A DNA stretch of 5,061 nt from the NCBI GenBank assembly GCA_046076025.1, contig JBJTRF010000266.1, forward strand, positions 1 to 5,061, written 5' to 3'. This stretch comes from UBA668 sp046076025 (GTDB taxonomy: Bacteria; Actinomycetota; Acidimicrobiia; Acidimicrobiales; Ilumatobacteraceae). Positions 1 to 5,061 of this stretch are shown here, piece after piece. How positions within the stretch are numbered: position 1 is the stretch's first letter; each line of letters opens with the position of its first letter. The notes beneath the pieces were generated by a model that saw only the letters and a program-made list of their open reading frames with translations, was not told the DNA's origin and searched no databases. The position numbers and the translations under genes are program-made.

Positions 1-887
1 CCAACCACGACCTCGAGCAGACCCTCGACACATCGCACGACTGGATCGTCGAGCGCTCCGGGATCCACGAGCGACACGTCGGTGGGTCGACCGTCGGGCT
101 GTCGGTCGAGAGTGGCCGCGCCGCCCTCGAGATGGCAGGCATCGCTCCCGAGCGCATCGATGCGCTCGTCCTCGCCACCACCACACCCGATCGCACCGTG
201 CCCGCCAGCTCGGCGACGGTGCAGCACGAGCTGGGCCTCCGCTGCGGCGCGTTCGACGTGAATGCCGCATGCAGTGGATTCGTGTACGCCCTCGTGCAGG
301 GACACGGGATGATCGCGATGGGTGCCGAGCGGGTCCTCGTCATCGGCACCGACACCCTCGCCCGGATCACCGACTGGGACGACCGCAATACCGCCGTGCT
401 GTTCGCCGACGGCAGCGGCGCCGTGGTGCTCGAGGCAGTCGACGGCCCCGGCCAGCTGATGGGCTGGGATCTCGATGCCGACGGATCGGCCGAAGACCTC
501 CTCTACTGCGACCTCGGCGGCAACATCAAGATGGAGGGCAAGGAAGTCTTCCGCCGCGCTGTGCGCATCATGGTCGACTCCGGCCAGCAGTCGATGGAGG
601 CCGCCGGCATCACCGCCGACCAGCTGGCCCTCGTCGTGCCGCACCAGGCCAACATCCGCATCATCCAGGCCGCCTGCGAACGGCTCGGCGTGCCGCAGGA
701 GAAGGCCGCCACCGTGCTGCACCGCACCGGCAACACGTCGTCGGCATCCATCCCGCTGGCGCTTGCCGATGCGCTCGACGCCGGCCGCGTGCGCGATGGC
801 GACTACGTGCTGCTCGTGGGCTTCGGCGCCGGGATGACCGCCGCCAGCGCCGTGCTGCGCTGGGGCAACGGGCGGGCAGCCACGTGA
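1..887 (+). CDS. fabH: 3-oxoacyl-ACP synthase III (KAS III), 5'-truncated
   Basis: Initiating condensing enzyme of cytosolic type II fatty-acid synthesis. KAS III joins an acyl-CoA primer to malonyl-ACP, giving 3-oxoacyl-ACP and CO2. The reading frame is open from base 3 and the true start lies upstream. By alignment from memory with E. coli FabH, roughly 18 N-terminal residues are missing. The visible part opens with NHDLEQTLDTSHDWIVERSG, which holds the Trp and Arg that contact CoA in FabH. The Cys-His-Asn triad is intact: Cys in NAACSGF (codon 270-272), His in VPHQANIRI (642-644) and Asn in GNTSSAS (732-734). The C-terminal glycine-rich LVGFGAGMT segment is also typical. The stop codon overlaps the start of fabG by 4 bp, implying translational coupling. 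Other thiolase-fold enzymes of secondary metabolism look similar, but the fabG-acpP-fabF neighbours favour primary fatty-acid synthesis. Primer preference (acetyl, branched or long-chain CoA) cannot be read from the sequence. Confidence 0.95.
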   Translation, partial: NHDLEQTLDTSHDWIVERSGIHERHVGGSTVGLSVESGRAALEMAGIAPERIDALVLATTTPDRTVPASSATVQHELGLRCGAFDVNAACSGFVYALVQGHGMIAMGAERVLVIGTDTLARITDWDDRNTAVLFADGSGAVVLEAVDGPGQLMGWDLDADGSAEDLLYCDLGGNIKMEGKEVFRRAVRIMVDSGQQSMEAAGITADQLALVVPHQANIRIIQAACERLGVPQEKAATVLHRTGNTSSASIPLALADALDAGRVRDGDYVLLVGFGAGMTAASAVLRWGNGRAAT

Positions 888-1588
888 GCCGCGTGGTGCT
901 CGTCACCGGCGGCTCGCGCGGTATCGGCCTCGCGTGCGCGCAGCGCTTCGCCGCGCTCGGCGACCACGTCGCCGTCACCTACAACTCGTCGCCCCCGCCC
1001 GACGGATTCTTCGGCGTGCAGTGCGACGTCACCGACATGGCATCGGTCGACGCCGCCTTCAAGGCCGTCGAGGAGAGGTACGGCCCCGTCGAGGTGCTCG
1101 TCTCCAATGCCGGCATCACCAACGACGGCTTGCTGCTGCGCATGGGCGAGGACGACTTCACCAAGGTCATCGACGCCAACCTCACCGCCGCCTACCGCGT
1201 CACCAAGCGCGCCGCGCAGGGAATGCTGCGCGCCAAGAAGGGCCGCATCATCCTGATGTCCTCGGTGGTGGGCCTGCTGGGCTCGGCCGGCCAGGCCAAC
1301 TACGCCGCCTCGAATGCCGGCCTCGTCGGCTTCGCCCGCTCTGTGGCACGCGAGCTGGGCTCACGCGGCATCACCTGCAATGTGGGGGCTCCCGGGCCCG
1401 TGGCCACCGACATGACCGCCGCCCTCGGCGAGCAGCGCCTCGCCGACCTCACCGCCGCCGTGCCCCTGCAGCGCATGGCCGAGCCCGACGAGATCGCCGG
1501 CGTCGTCGCCTTCCTCGCCTCTGCCGATGCCGCCTACATCACCGGTGCCGTGATACCGGTCGACGGCGGACTCGGCATGGGTCACTAA
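884..1588 (+). CDS. fabG: 3-oxoacyl-ACP reductase, MabA-like, catalytic Lys replaced by Asn
   Basis: Short-chain dehydrogenase/reductase that would reduce 3-oxoacyl-ACP to 3-hydroxyacyl-ACP with NADPH; 234 residues, close to the usual FabG length. Visible motifs: cofactor loop TGGSRGIG (8-15), CDVTD (47-51), NAG (75-77), Asn99 in DANLT, Ser127 in MSSVVG, Tyr140 in YAASN, and the C-terminus PVDGGLGMGH, which closely resembles mycobacterial MabA (FabG1). The GTG start at 884 is chosen because the frame upstream has no nearby ATG, GTG or TTG, and the resulting VSRVVLVTGG aligns with the start of the MabA fold. It overlaps the fabH stop by 4 bp (GTGA). Odd: the fourth member of the Asn-Ser-Tyr-Lys tetrad is Asn144 (codon AAT, 1313-1315) instead of Lys. 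The normally NxVAPG loop reads NVGAPG, with Gly168 at 1385-1387. The enzyme may therefore be impaired, or the bases may be wrong. The rest of the fold looks intact, so I call it a full gene and not a pseudogene. Confidence 0.92.
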   Translation: MSRVVLVTGGSRGIGLACAQRFAALGDHVAVTYNSSPPPDGFFGVQCDVTDMASVDAAFKAVEERYGPVEVLVSNAGITNDGLLLRMGEDDFTKVIDANLTAAYRVTKRAAQGMLRAKKGRIILMSSVVGLLGSAGQANYAASNAGLVGFARSVARELGSRGITCNVGAPGPVATDMTAALGEQRLADLTAAVPLQRMAEPDEIAGVVAFLASADAAYITGAVIPVDGGLGMGH

Positions 1589-1607
1589 CATCCGCACCAT
1601 CACAATC

Positions 1608-1613
1608 AAGGAG
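1608..1613 (+). promoter_or_regulatory. Strong Shine-Dalgarno site of acpP
   Basis: AAGGAG lies 6 nt ahead of a GTG codon at 1620, inside the 31-bp fabG-acpP gap. It fixes the GTG as the acpP start. It is the only strong ribosome-binding site visible in the four-gene block. The overlapping genes fabG and fabF have no comparable purine run and probably rely on coupling. This fits the general need for more ACP than enzyme, which is an inference. Confidence 0.85.
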
Positions 1614-1619
1614 ATCCCC

Positions 1620-1856
1620 GTGGACAAAGAACTGTTCGCCCGCTTCGTCAAGTGCGCCGTCGAGGTGCTGTCGGTCGATGCCGACAAGGTCACCCCCGAG
1701 GCGTCGTTCGGCGACGACCTCGACGCCGACAGCCTCGACCTCGTCGAGCTCGTCATGGCACTCGAAGAGGAGTTCGGCGTCGAGGTGCCCGAGAACGAGC
1801 TCGAAGACGTGAAGACCGTCGGCCAGGCGTACAACCTGGTCGTCAGCAAGCTCTGA
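1620..1856 (+). CDS. acpP: Acyl carrier protein
   Basis: Small acidic carrier protein of 78 residues, the usual ACP length. It tethers growing acyl chains through 4'-phosphopantetheine and shuttles them between FAS-II enzymes. The attachment site is Ser38 in DADSLDLVEL (35-44), the standard DSL motif at the start of helix II. The following VMALEEEFGVEVPE is the conserved recognition helix and loop, nearly identical to E. coli AcpP as I recall it. The GTG start is supported by AAGGAG 6 nt upstream. The stop codon shares one base with the fabF start (TGATG). Position between fabG and fabF supports a role in primary fatty-acid synthesis rather than in a polyketide or peptide pathway. The protein is rich in Asp and Glu, as expected. 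Nothing about it looks damaged. Confidence 0.97.
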   Translation: MDKELFARFVKCAVEVLSVDADKVTPEASFGDDLDADSLDLVELVMALEEEFGVEVPENELEDVKTVGQAYNLVVSKL

Positions 1857-3058
1857 TGGCACCGAGTCCGGTGATGGCCACGCGCGGGCGGCGCGTCGCC
1901 ATCACGGGATACGGCGTCGTCGCGCCGTGCGGCATCGGCAAGCAGGCCTTCTGGCAGGGCCTGCTGGGCCCCGGCATCACCTCGGGCCGCACCATCGAGA
2001 TCGCCGACTGGGATCCGCTCCCCTACTTCGAGAATCCGAAGGAGGCGCGCCGCGCCGACCGCGTCGAGCAGTTCGCGCTCGCCGCCGCACACGAGTGCAT
2101 CGCCCACTCGGGCATGCCCGACTGCGACGACAGCCGCATCGGCACCATCTTCGGCACGGGCGTGGGCGGGCTGCGCTCGATCGAAGACCAGATCCGAGTG
2201 CTGGTCGACAAGGGCGAGAAGCGGGTGTCGCCGTTCCTCGTGCCGATGATGATGGCCAACGCCTCGGGTGCCGCCATCTCGATGCGCTACGGGCTGCGCG
2301 GCCCCAACGAGACCGTCTGCACCGCGTGCGCCGCCTCCACCCACGCCATCGGCTACGCGTCGCGCATGATCGCGTGGGGAATGATCGACGCCTGCGTCAC
2401 CGGCGGCAGCGAGAGCGCCGGTTGCCCCATCGGCGTGTCGTCGTTCGGCAACATGACCGCGCTCAGCACGTCGGGCGCCAGTCGGCCGTTCTCTCCCGAG
2501 CGCGACGGCTTCGTGCTCGGCGAGGGCGCCGCCGTGTTCATGCTCGAGGAGTGGGACGCCGCGGTGGCCCGCGGCGCCACGATCGTTGGCGAGGTGCTGG
2601 GCGCCGCCAGCAATGCCGACGCCCACCACATCACCGCCCCCGCGCCCGGCGGCACCGGCGCCATCAAGTGCATGCAGGCCGCGCTGCACGATGCCGGCCT
2701 GTCGCCCGCCGACATCCGCCAGGTGAACGCGCACGGCACCAGCACGCCGCTGAACGACGCCGCCGAGGCCGCTGCCGTCACCGAAGTGTTCGGTGCCCGT
2801 GGCGTGCCGATCACGTCGACGAAGGGCGTCACCGGCCACGCGCTCGGCGCCGCCGGCGCACTCGAGGCGGCAGCCCTGCTGCTGTCGATGGAGCACCGCC
2901 TCATCCCGCCCACGGCGGGCACGGCCCGGCTCGACGACGGCATGGACATCGACCTCGTGCTCGGCGCCCCGCGCCCGTGGGAGCCCGGCCCGTCGATGAG
3001 CAACAGCCTCGGCTTCGGCGGCCACAACGGCACCATCATCCTCGCCCCGCCGCGCTGA
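1856..3058 (+). CDS. fabF: 3-oxoacyl-ACP synthase II (KAS II, KasA-like)
   Basis: Elongating condensing enzyme: it extends acyl-ACP by two carbons with malonyl-ACP. The 400-residue product is close to the usual KAS I/II length. Catalytic residues of the Cys-His-His class are present: Cys158 in TACAAST, His293 in NAHGTSTPLND, Lys323 in STKGVTGH and His327 in the same motif. The N-terminal VAITGYGVVAPCG and the C-terminal GFGGHN loop (386-391, with the gatekeeper Phe387) are typical. The His-Asn ending of that loop is shared with mycobacterial KasA. A small deviation is NSLGFGG where NSFGFGG is commonest. The ATG at 1856 overlaps the acpP stop (TGATG) and is chosen for this coupling; a second in-frame ATG at 1874 is a possible alternative. 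Neither start has a clear Shine-Dalgarno sequence. It is the last gene of the block and faces a minus-strand gene 39 bp away. Confidence 0.95.
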   Translation: MAPSPVMATRGRRVAITGYGVVAPCGIGKQAFWQGLLGPGITSGRTIEIADWDPLPYFENPKEARRADRVEQFALAAAHECIAHSGMPDCDDSRIGTIFGTGVGGLRSIEDQIRVLVDKGEKRVSPFLVPMMMANASGAAISMRYGLRGPNETVCTACAASTHAIGYASRMIAWGMIDACVTGGSESAGCPIGVSSFGNMTALSTSGASRPFSPERDGFVLGEGAAVFMLEEWDAAVARGATIVGEVLGAASNADAHHITAPAPGGTGAIKCMQAALHDAGLSPADIRQVNAHGTSTPLNDAAEAAAVTEVFGARGVPITSTKGVTGHALGAAGALEAAALLLSMEHRLIPPTAGTARLDDGMDIDLVLGAPRPWEPGPSMSNSLGFGGHNGTIILAPPR

Positions 3059-3064
3059 GCGGCG
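3048..3064 (+). terminator. Possible weak hairpin at the end of fabF
   Basis: CGCCGC and GCGGCG form a perfect 6-bp GC stem around a 5-base loop that contains the fabF stop codon TGA. No T-run follows, so this is not a classical intrinsic terminator. It may only slow transcription or arise by chance in GC-rich sequence. Confidence 0.22.
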
Positions 3065-3087
3065 CGACCGGCCGTCATCAACGACGC

Positions 3088-3105
3088 TGGCGACCCCTTA
3101 CGCCA
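3088..3105 (-). terminator. Possible small hairpin at the end of the minus-strand gene
   Basis: TGGCG and CGCCA form a 5-bp stem with an 8-base loop (ACCCCTTA on the plus strand). The loop contains the TAA stop of the minus-strand gene. The stem is short and has no T-run, so support is weak. It lies in the convergent gap together with the hairpin at the end of fabF. Confidence 0.18.
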
Positions 3106-3523
3106 CGACGGTGCAGGCCACCTGATCTGAGCCGTTGGTGCTCCTCGATCGCTCGACTGCGAATGTTGCGAGGGGCGCCGTGAAGAGATTGGTGTTCGCT
3201 GCCGTGTATGGACTCCCGTTCACGACCGACAGGGTTCCGGATGTCCTTGTCACGCGGGTTGCGTCAACGTAGACGTATGAGTACGACAACGTGCTCGACT
3301 GCTGCACTGCGATGACAACGGTGACGATCGAGCCAAAGCGGATCCCTTCAAACGAGCCGCTGGCCGTGACGTTGCCGGTCGCCGCGCTCACCTGGCACGA
3401 GTCGAGCGTCACCAGTGGGATGGCCTTCCCGGCGTCCGCTGGCACCGCATAGGCAATTGACGATGCAGCGATAGCCGCCGCAACTGCGATCTGGCGAGTG
3501 ATGTTGTGCTTGTTCTTTCCCAT
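3098..3523 (-). CDS. Predicted secreted protein of unknown family, 141 aa
   Basis: I do not recognise this protein. A Sec signal peptide is clear: basic start MGKNKHNITRQ, hydrophobic Ala/Ile core (12-26), then two possible AxA cleavage sites, AYA (24-26) and ADA (29-31). The mature part of about 110 residues is rich in Ser, Thr, Val and Ala. It has alternating hydrophobic stretches (for example 65-73 and 79-87) that suggest a beta-sandwich. Its only two cysteines, Cys43 and Cys137, sit near the two ends of the mature chain and could form a disulfide outside the cell. There is no lipobox, membrane anchor or sorting signal. The ATG start is supported by GGAGGG on the minus strand 7 nt upstream (3531-3536). 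The gene is convergent with fabF and divergent from the HNH gene, so it is probably transcribed alone. Its sequence is less GC-rich and its codons more varied than its neighbours', suggesting recent arrival or weak expression. Confidence 0.82.
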   Translation of the reverse strand: MGKNKHNITRQIAVAAAIAASSIAYAVPADAGKAIPLVTLDSCQVSAATGNVTASGSFEGIRFGSIVTVVIAVQQSSTLSYSYVYVDATRVTRTSGTLSVVNGSPYTAANTNLFTAPLATFAVERSRSTNGSDQVACTVVA

Positions 3524-3530
3524 CCTGAGT

Positions 3531-3536
3531 CCCTCC
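3531..3536 (-). promoter_or_regulatory. Shine-Dalgarno site of the secreted-protein gene
   Basis: On the minus strand this reads GGAGGG, 7 nt before the ATG at 3523-3521. It is a near-ideal site and a main reason for treating the reading frame as a real gene. Confidence 0.8.
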
Positions 3537-3734
3537 GTTCGTGCGCCTGCGGCGCGTGCTGGCGTTGGCTAGAAGGGCACGGAACGAGAGGAGCACCGTG
3601 CGAGCGATGCTTCGGAGATCAGCGCGCCTGCCGCCAGGTTTGTACAACCATCCAACTCGCGTGCGCGTCGCCGCGCCGTCGTTGCGTAGAGCTCATAACT
3701 GTTCACGATGGAAACTGTGTTACACCCCCTTCGT
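3537..3734. other. Divergent intergenic region with small inverted repeats
   Basis: About 200 bp between two divergent genes should hold both promoters, but I cannot place a convincing -35/-10 pair on either strand. Visible structure: a 5-bp hairpin GCGCC-TGC-GGCGC (3543-3555) that would lie in the leader of the minus-strand gene; a 6-bp inverted repeat GCACGG/CCGTGC (3577-3601); the palindrome TTGTACAA (3640-3647); a direct repeat AACTGT (3697-3702 and 3713-3718, 16 bp apart); and GTGT-T-ACAC (3717-3725) just before the HNH gene. CATAAC at 3694-3699 matches the -10 consensus at four of six positions, but has no good -35 partner. No plausible gene was found here. Confidence 0.5.
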
Positions 3735-5061
3735 ATGGTCGGCGGCATGGCAACCGCTGCGCGCACCGATCTCGAGCGGGTGCTCGATGCGCTGGCAGCG
3801 GTTGCCGACGATCTCGGCGGGCTCGACATCGCGGCGCTCAGCCGCCAGCAGCTGGCCGACGGCACGCTGCGCCTCGCCACCCTGATCGACCGGCTCACCG
3901 CCGGCCAGGCCCGCCTCGTCGCCGAGGCCGACCGCGCCGCAGTGTGGGTCGCCTCAGGGTCGCGCAACATCGCCGGCTGGCTGGCCGATCACGCCAACAC
4001 CTCCTATGGCCGCGCTACCGAGCTGGTGCGCCTCGCCGACTCGATCGGCAGCAATGCGCTGCTCGCCGACCGGGTGGCATCGGGCGAGATGTCGGCGGCC
4101 ACCGCCGTGGCCCTCCACCATGCCGTGGTGAGCCCGCCACCGGGTGCCGATGCCAACGACGTCGACGCACTGGTGGCGATATGCACCGGCACCGGCCCGC
4201 GCGACGCCAAGGCCGCCGCCGAGGTGTGGGCCGCCCAGCACCAATCCATCAGCGACGACGAGCTCGAGGCACGACGCCACCACTGGCGTTCGGTGCAGTT
4301 CTCCGCCCCCGCCGACGGCATGGTCACCATGACCGCCGTGCTGCCCACGCTGGCCGCCAACTCGGTTCGCAAGGCGCTGTGCTCGCTGGCACGCCTGCAG
4401 GCTGGCGGCACCGGCCAGGCGGGCGAGTTGGCGGGCGGCTCGGCCGGCAACTCGGCGGGCGGTCAGGCACGTGGCCAGGCAAGTGGCCAGGCAGATGGCT
4501 CGGCCGGCGACTCCAGCGTCCACGCTCCGATCGCCGCGCCGGTCGATGGGCGCACCACCGAACAGCGGCTTGCCGATGCGCTGGTGCAACTTGCCACGGC
4601 CGCCACCAGGGGCGAGCTGTCAGGCCGCGAGGCCCCCACGCTGCTGGTGACGATCGACCTCGACAGCCTCGAGGGCCGCGACGACCGGCCGGCCATCACC
4701 GAGTTCGGCGATCAGGTGCCCGCCGTCGCAGTGCGGCGACTCGTCGACGATGCGGCAATTCGCACCATCGTCCACCGCGGGCCCGACGTGCTGGGCGTCG
4801 GCCGCGACCTTCGGCTGGCCACCCGCACCCAATACGCGGCGCTCGTCGCACGCGACGGGCGCTGCCGGTGGAAGGGGTGCCACATCCCCGCCTCGTGGTG
4901 CGAGGTCGACCACCTCGTGCCGTGGCACGCCGGCGGCCGCAGCGACCTCGACAACCTCGTGCTGTGGTGCAGCCACCATCACCACCGCAAGCACGCACCG
5001 GGCGTCACCGTCCTGGGCGATGCCCACGACCTGCGGCTCCGGCTCGCCGACGGCACCGTCA
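3735..5061 (+). CDS. DUF222 / HNH endonuclease-like protein (13E12-repeat family), 3'-truncated
   Basis: Member of the large actinobacterial DUF222-HNH family; cellular role unsettled. The frame stays open to the window edge with 442 residues visible. An N-terminal helical, Ala/Leu-rich DUF222 region covers about 13-220, including SGSRNIAGWLADHANTSYGR. A Gly/Ala/Gln linker follows (223-262), then a segment rich in short hydrophobic strands, then the HNH domain (about 370-425). In the HNH domain Cys377 and Cys382 plus Cys412 and a following His resemble a zinc-binding set. The nuclease core is Asp392-His393 (EVDHL), Asn407 (DNLVLW) and a His run at 414-417, so the catalytic pattern looks intact. 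The start is uncertain: in-frame ATGs occur at 3708, 3735 and 3747, none with a good Shine-Dalgarno site. Codons between 3708 and 3735 (TTA, ACT, CTT, CGT) are atypical, which argues against 3708. The gene could be a nuclease, a mobile-element relic or a toxin-like module. Confidence 0.88.
   Translation, partial: MVGGMATAARTDLERVLDALAAVADDLGGLDIAALSRQQLADGTLRLATLIDRLTAGQARLVAEADRAAVWVASGSRNIAGWLADHANTSYGRATELVRLADSIGSNALLADRVASGEMSAATAVALHHAVVSPPPGADANDVDALVAICTGTGPRDAKAAAEVWAAQHQSISDDELEARRHHWRSVQFSAPADGMVTMTAVLPTLAANSVRKALCSLARLQAGGTGQAGELAGGSAGNSAGGQARGQASGQADGSAGDSSVHAPIAAPVDGRTTEQRLADALVQLATAATRGELSGREAPTLLVTIDLDSLEGRDDRPAITEFGDQVPAVAVRRLVDDAAIRTIVHRGPDVLGVGRDLRLATRTQYAALVARDGRCRWKGCHIPASWCEVDHLVPWHAGGRSDLDNLVLWCSHHHHRKHAPGVTVLGDAHDLRLRLADGTV
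4413..4508 (+). repeat. Eight tandem 12-bp repeats encoding a tetrapeptide linker
   Basis: Ninety-six bases divide evenly into eight in-frame 12-bp units. They encode GQAG, ELAG, GSAG, NSAG, GQAR, GQAS, GQAD and GSAG (residues 227-258 of the HNH protein, counted from 3735). The third residue is Ala in every unit. Units five to seven are closest in DNA, each of the form GGY-CAG-GCA-NNN. The array lies between the DUF222 region and the C-terminal half, where a flexible spacer is expected. Such arrays typically grow and shrink by replication slippage, and a 12-bp unit keeps the frame. Confidence 0.85.

Noticed and set aside
269..883. Upstream extension of the fabG frame inside fabH
   Set aside because: The translation is Arg-rich shadow sequence of fabH. 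Similarity to MabA begins only at the GTG at 884.
1106..1321. Identical AATGCCGGC at the NAG motif (1106-1114) and at the altered YAASN-AG site (1313-1321), possibly hinting at local gene conversion or misassembly
   Set aside because: Nine bases of identity in a GC-rich gene with common codons is too little; a single base change explains the Asn more simply.
1361..3025. Long minus-strand open frame (554 codons) opposite the end of fabG, acpP and fabF
   Set aside because: Its product is a low-complexity mix rich in Ala, Gly, Arg and His with no domain, as expected for the antisense of GC-biased genes. acpP and fabF on the plus strand are unmistakable.
1927..3183. Plus-strand open frame overlapping fabF and running past its stop
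   Set aside because: Arg/His-rich out-of-frame shadow of fabF, without motifs or a ribosome-binding site.
3348..3647. Minus-strand open frame overlapping the secreted-protein gene start
   Set aside because: Its second half is a frame-shifted shadow of the signal-peptide gene, and it has no ribosome-binding site.
3598..3885. Small plus-strand open frame from GTG 3598 with AGAGGAG just upstream
   Set aside because: The purine run is attractive, but the product has no recognisable features. It overlaps the well-supported HNH gene by about 150 bases in another frame, and the spacing is only 4 nt.
4413..4508. Possible CRISPR-like array
   Set aside because: The units are 12 bp, contiguous, without spacers and in frame within a gene. 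It is a coding minisatellite.
3954..5027. Several minus-strand open frames opposite the HNH gene
   Set aside because: All are compositional shadows (Ala/Arg/Gly-rich). The plus-strand frame carries clear DUF222 and HNH motifs.

Overview
The window is GC-rich and codon-biased towards G/C third positions. It most likely comes from an actinobacterium. Two things suggest this: a MabA/KasA-flavoured fatty-acid synthase gene block, and a DUF222-HNH (13E12-repeat family) gene, a family especially abundant in Actinobacteria. A lineage such as Acidimicrobiia would fit, but the sequence alone does not fix the class.

Positions 1-3058 (plus strand) hold a tightly packed type II fatty-acid synthesis (FAS-II) block: fabH (5' end cut off by the window), fabG, acpP and fabF. 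fabH/fabG and acpP/fabF overlap by 4 bp and 1 bp. The only real gap is 31 bp ahead of acpP, and it carries the strongest ribosome-binding site of the block. Together the genes encode the initiating condensing enzyme, the ketoreductase, the acyl carrier protein and the elongating condensing enzyme. fabD, the dehydratase and the enoyl reductase are not in view. FabH, ACP and FabF have all their catalytic residues. FabG does not: the invariant Lys of the Tyr-x-x-x-Lys site is Asn (YAASN), and a second conserved position in the NxVAPG loop is Gly. This is the most notable anomaly in the window.

Positions 3059-3097 are a short convergent gap with two small GC-rich hairpins that overlap the two stop codons. 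Positions 3098-3523 (minus strand) encode a 141-residue protein with a clear signal peptide, a good ribosome-binding site and two cysteines in the mature part. I do not recognise its family. This gene and the following intergenic stretch are visibly less GC-rich than the flanks (52% in the row 3241-3300, against 77% in the row 2641-2700, counted by hand).

Positions 3524-3734 form a divergent intergenic region with several small inverted repeats and no convincing gene. From about 3735 to the window end (plus strand, cut at the 3' end) lies a DUF222-HNH endonuclease-like protein. Its linker contains eight tandem 12-bp/4-residue repeats. I see no tRNA, rRNA, CRISPR array, insertion sequence or complete unknown multi-gene system.
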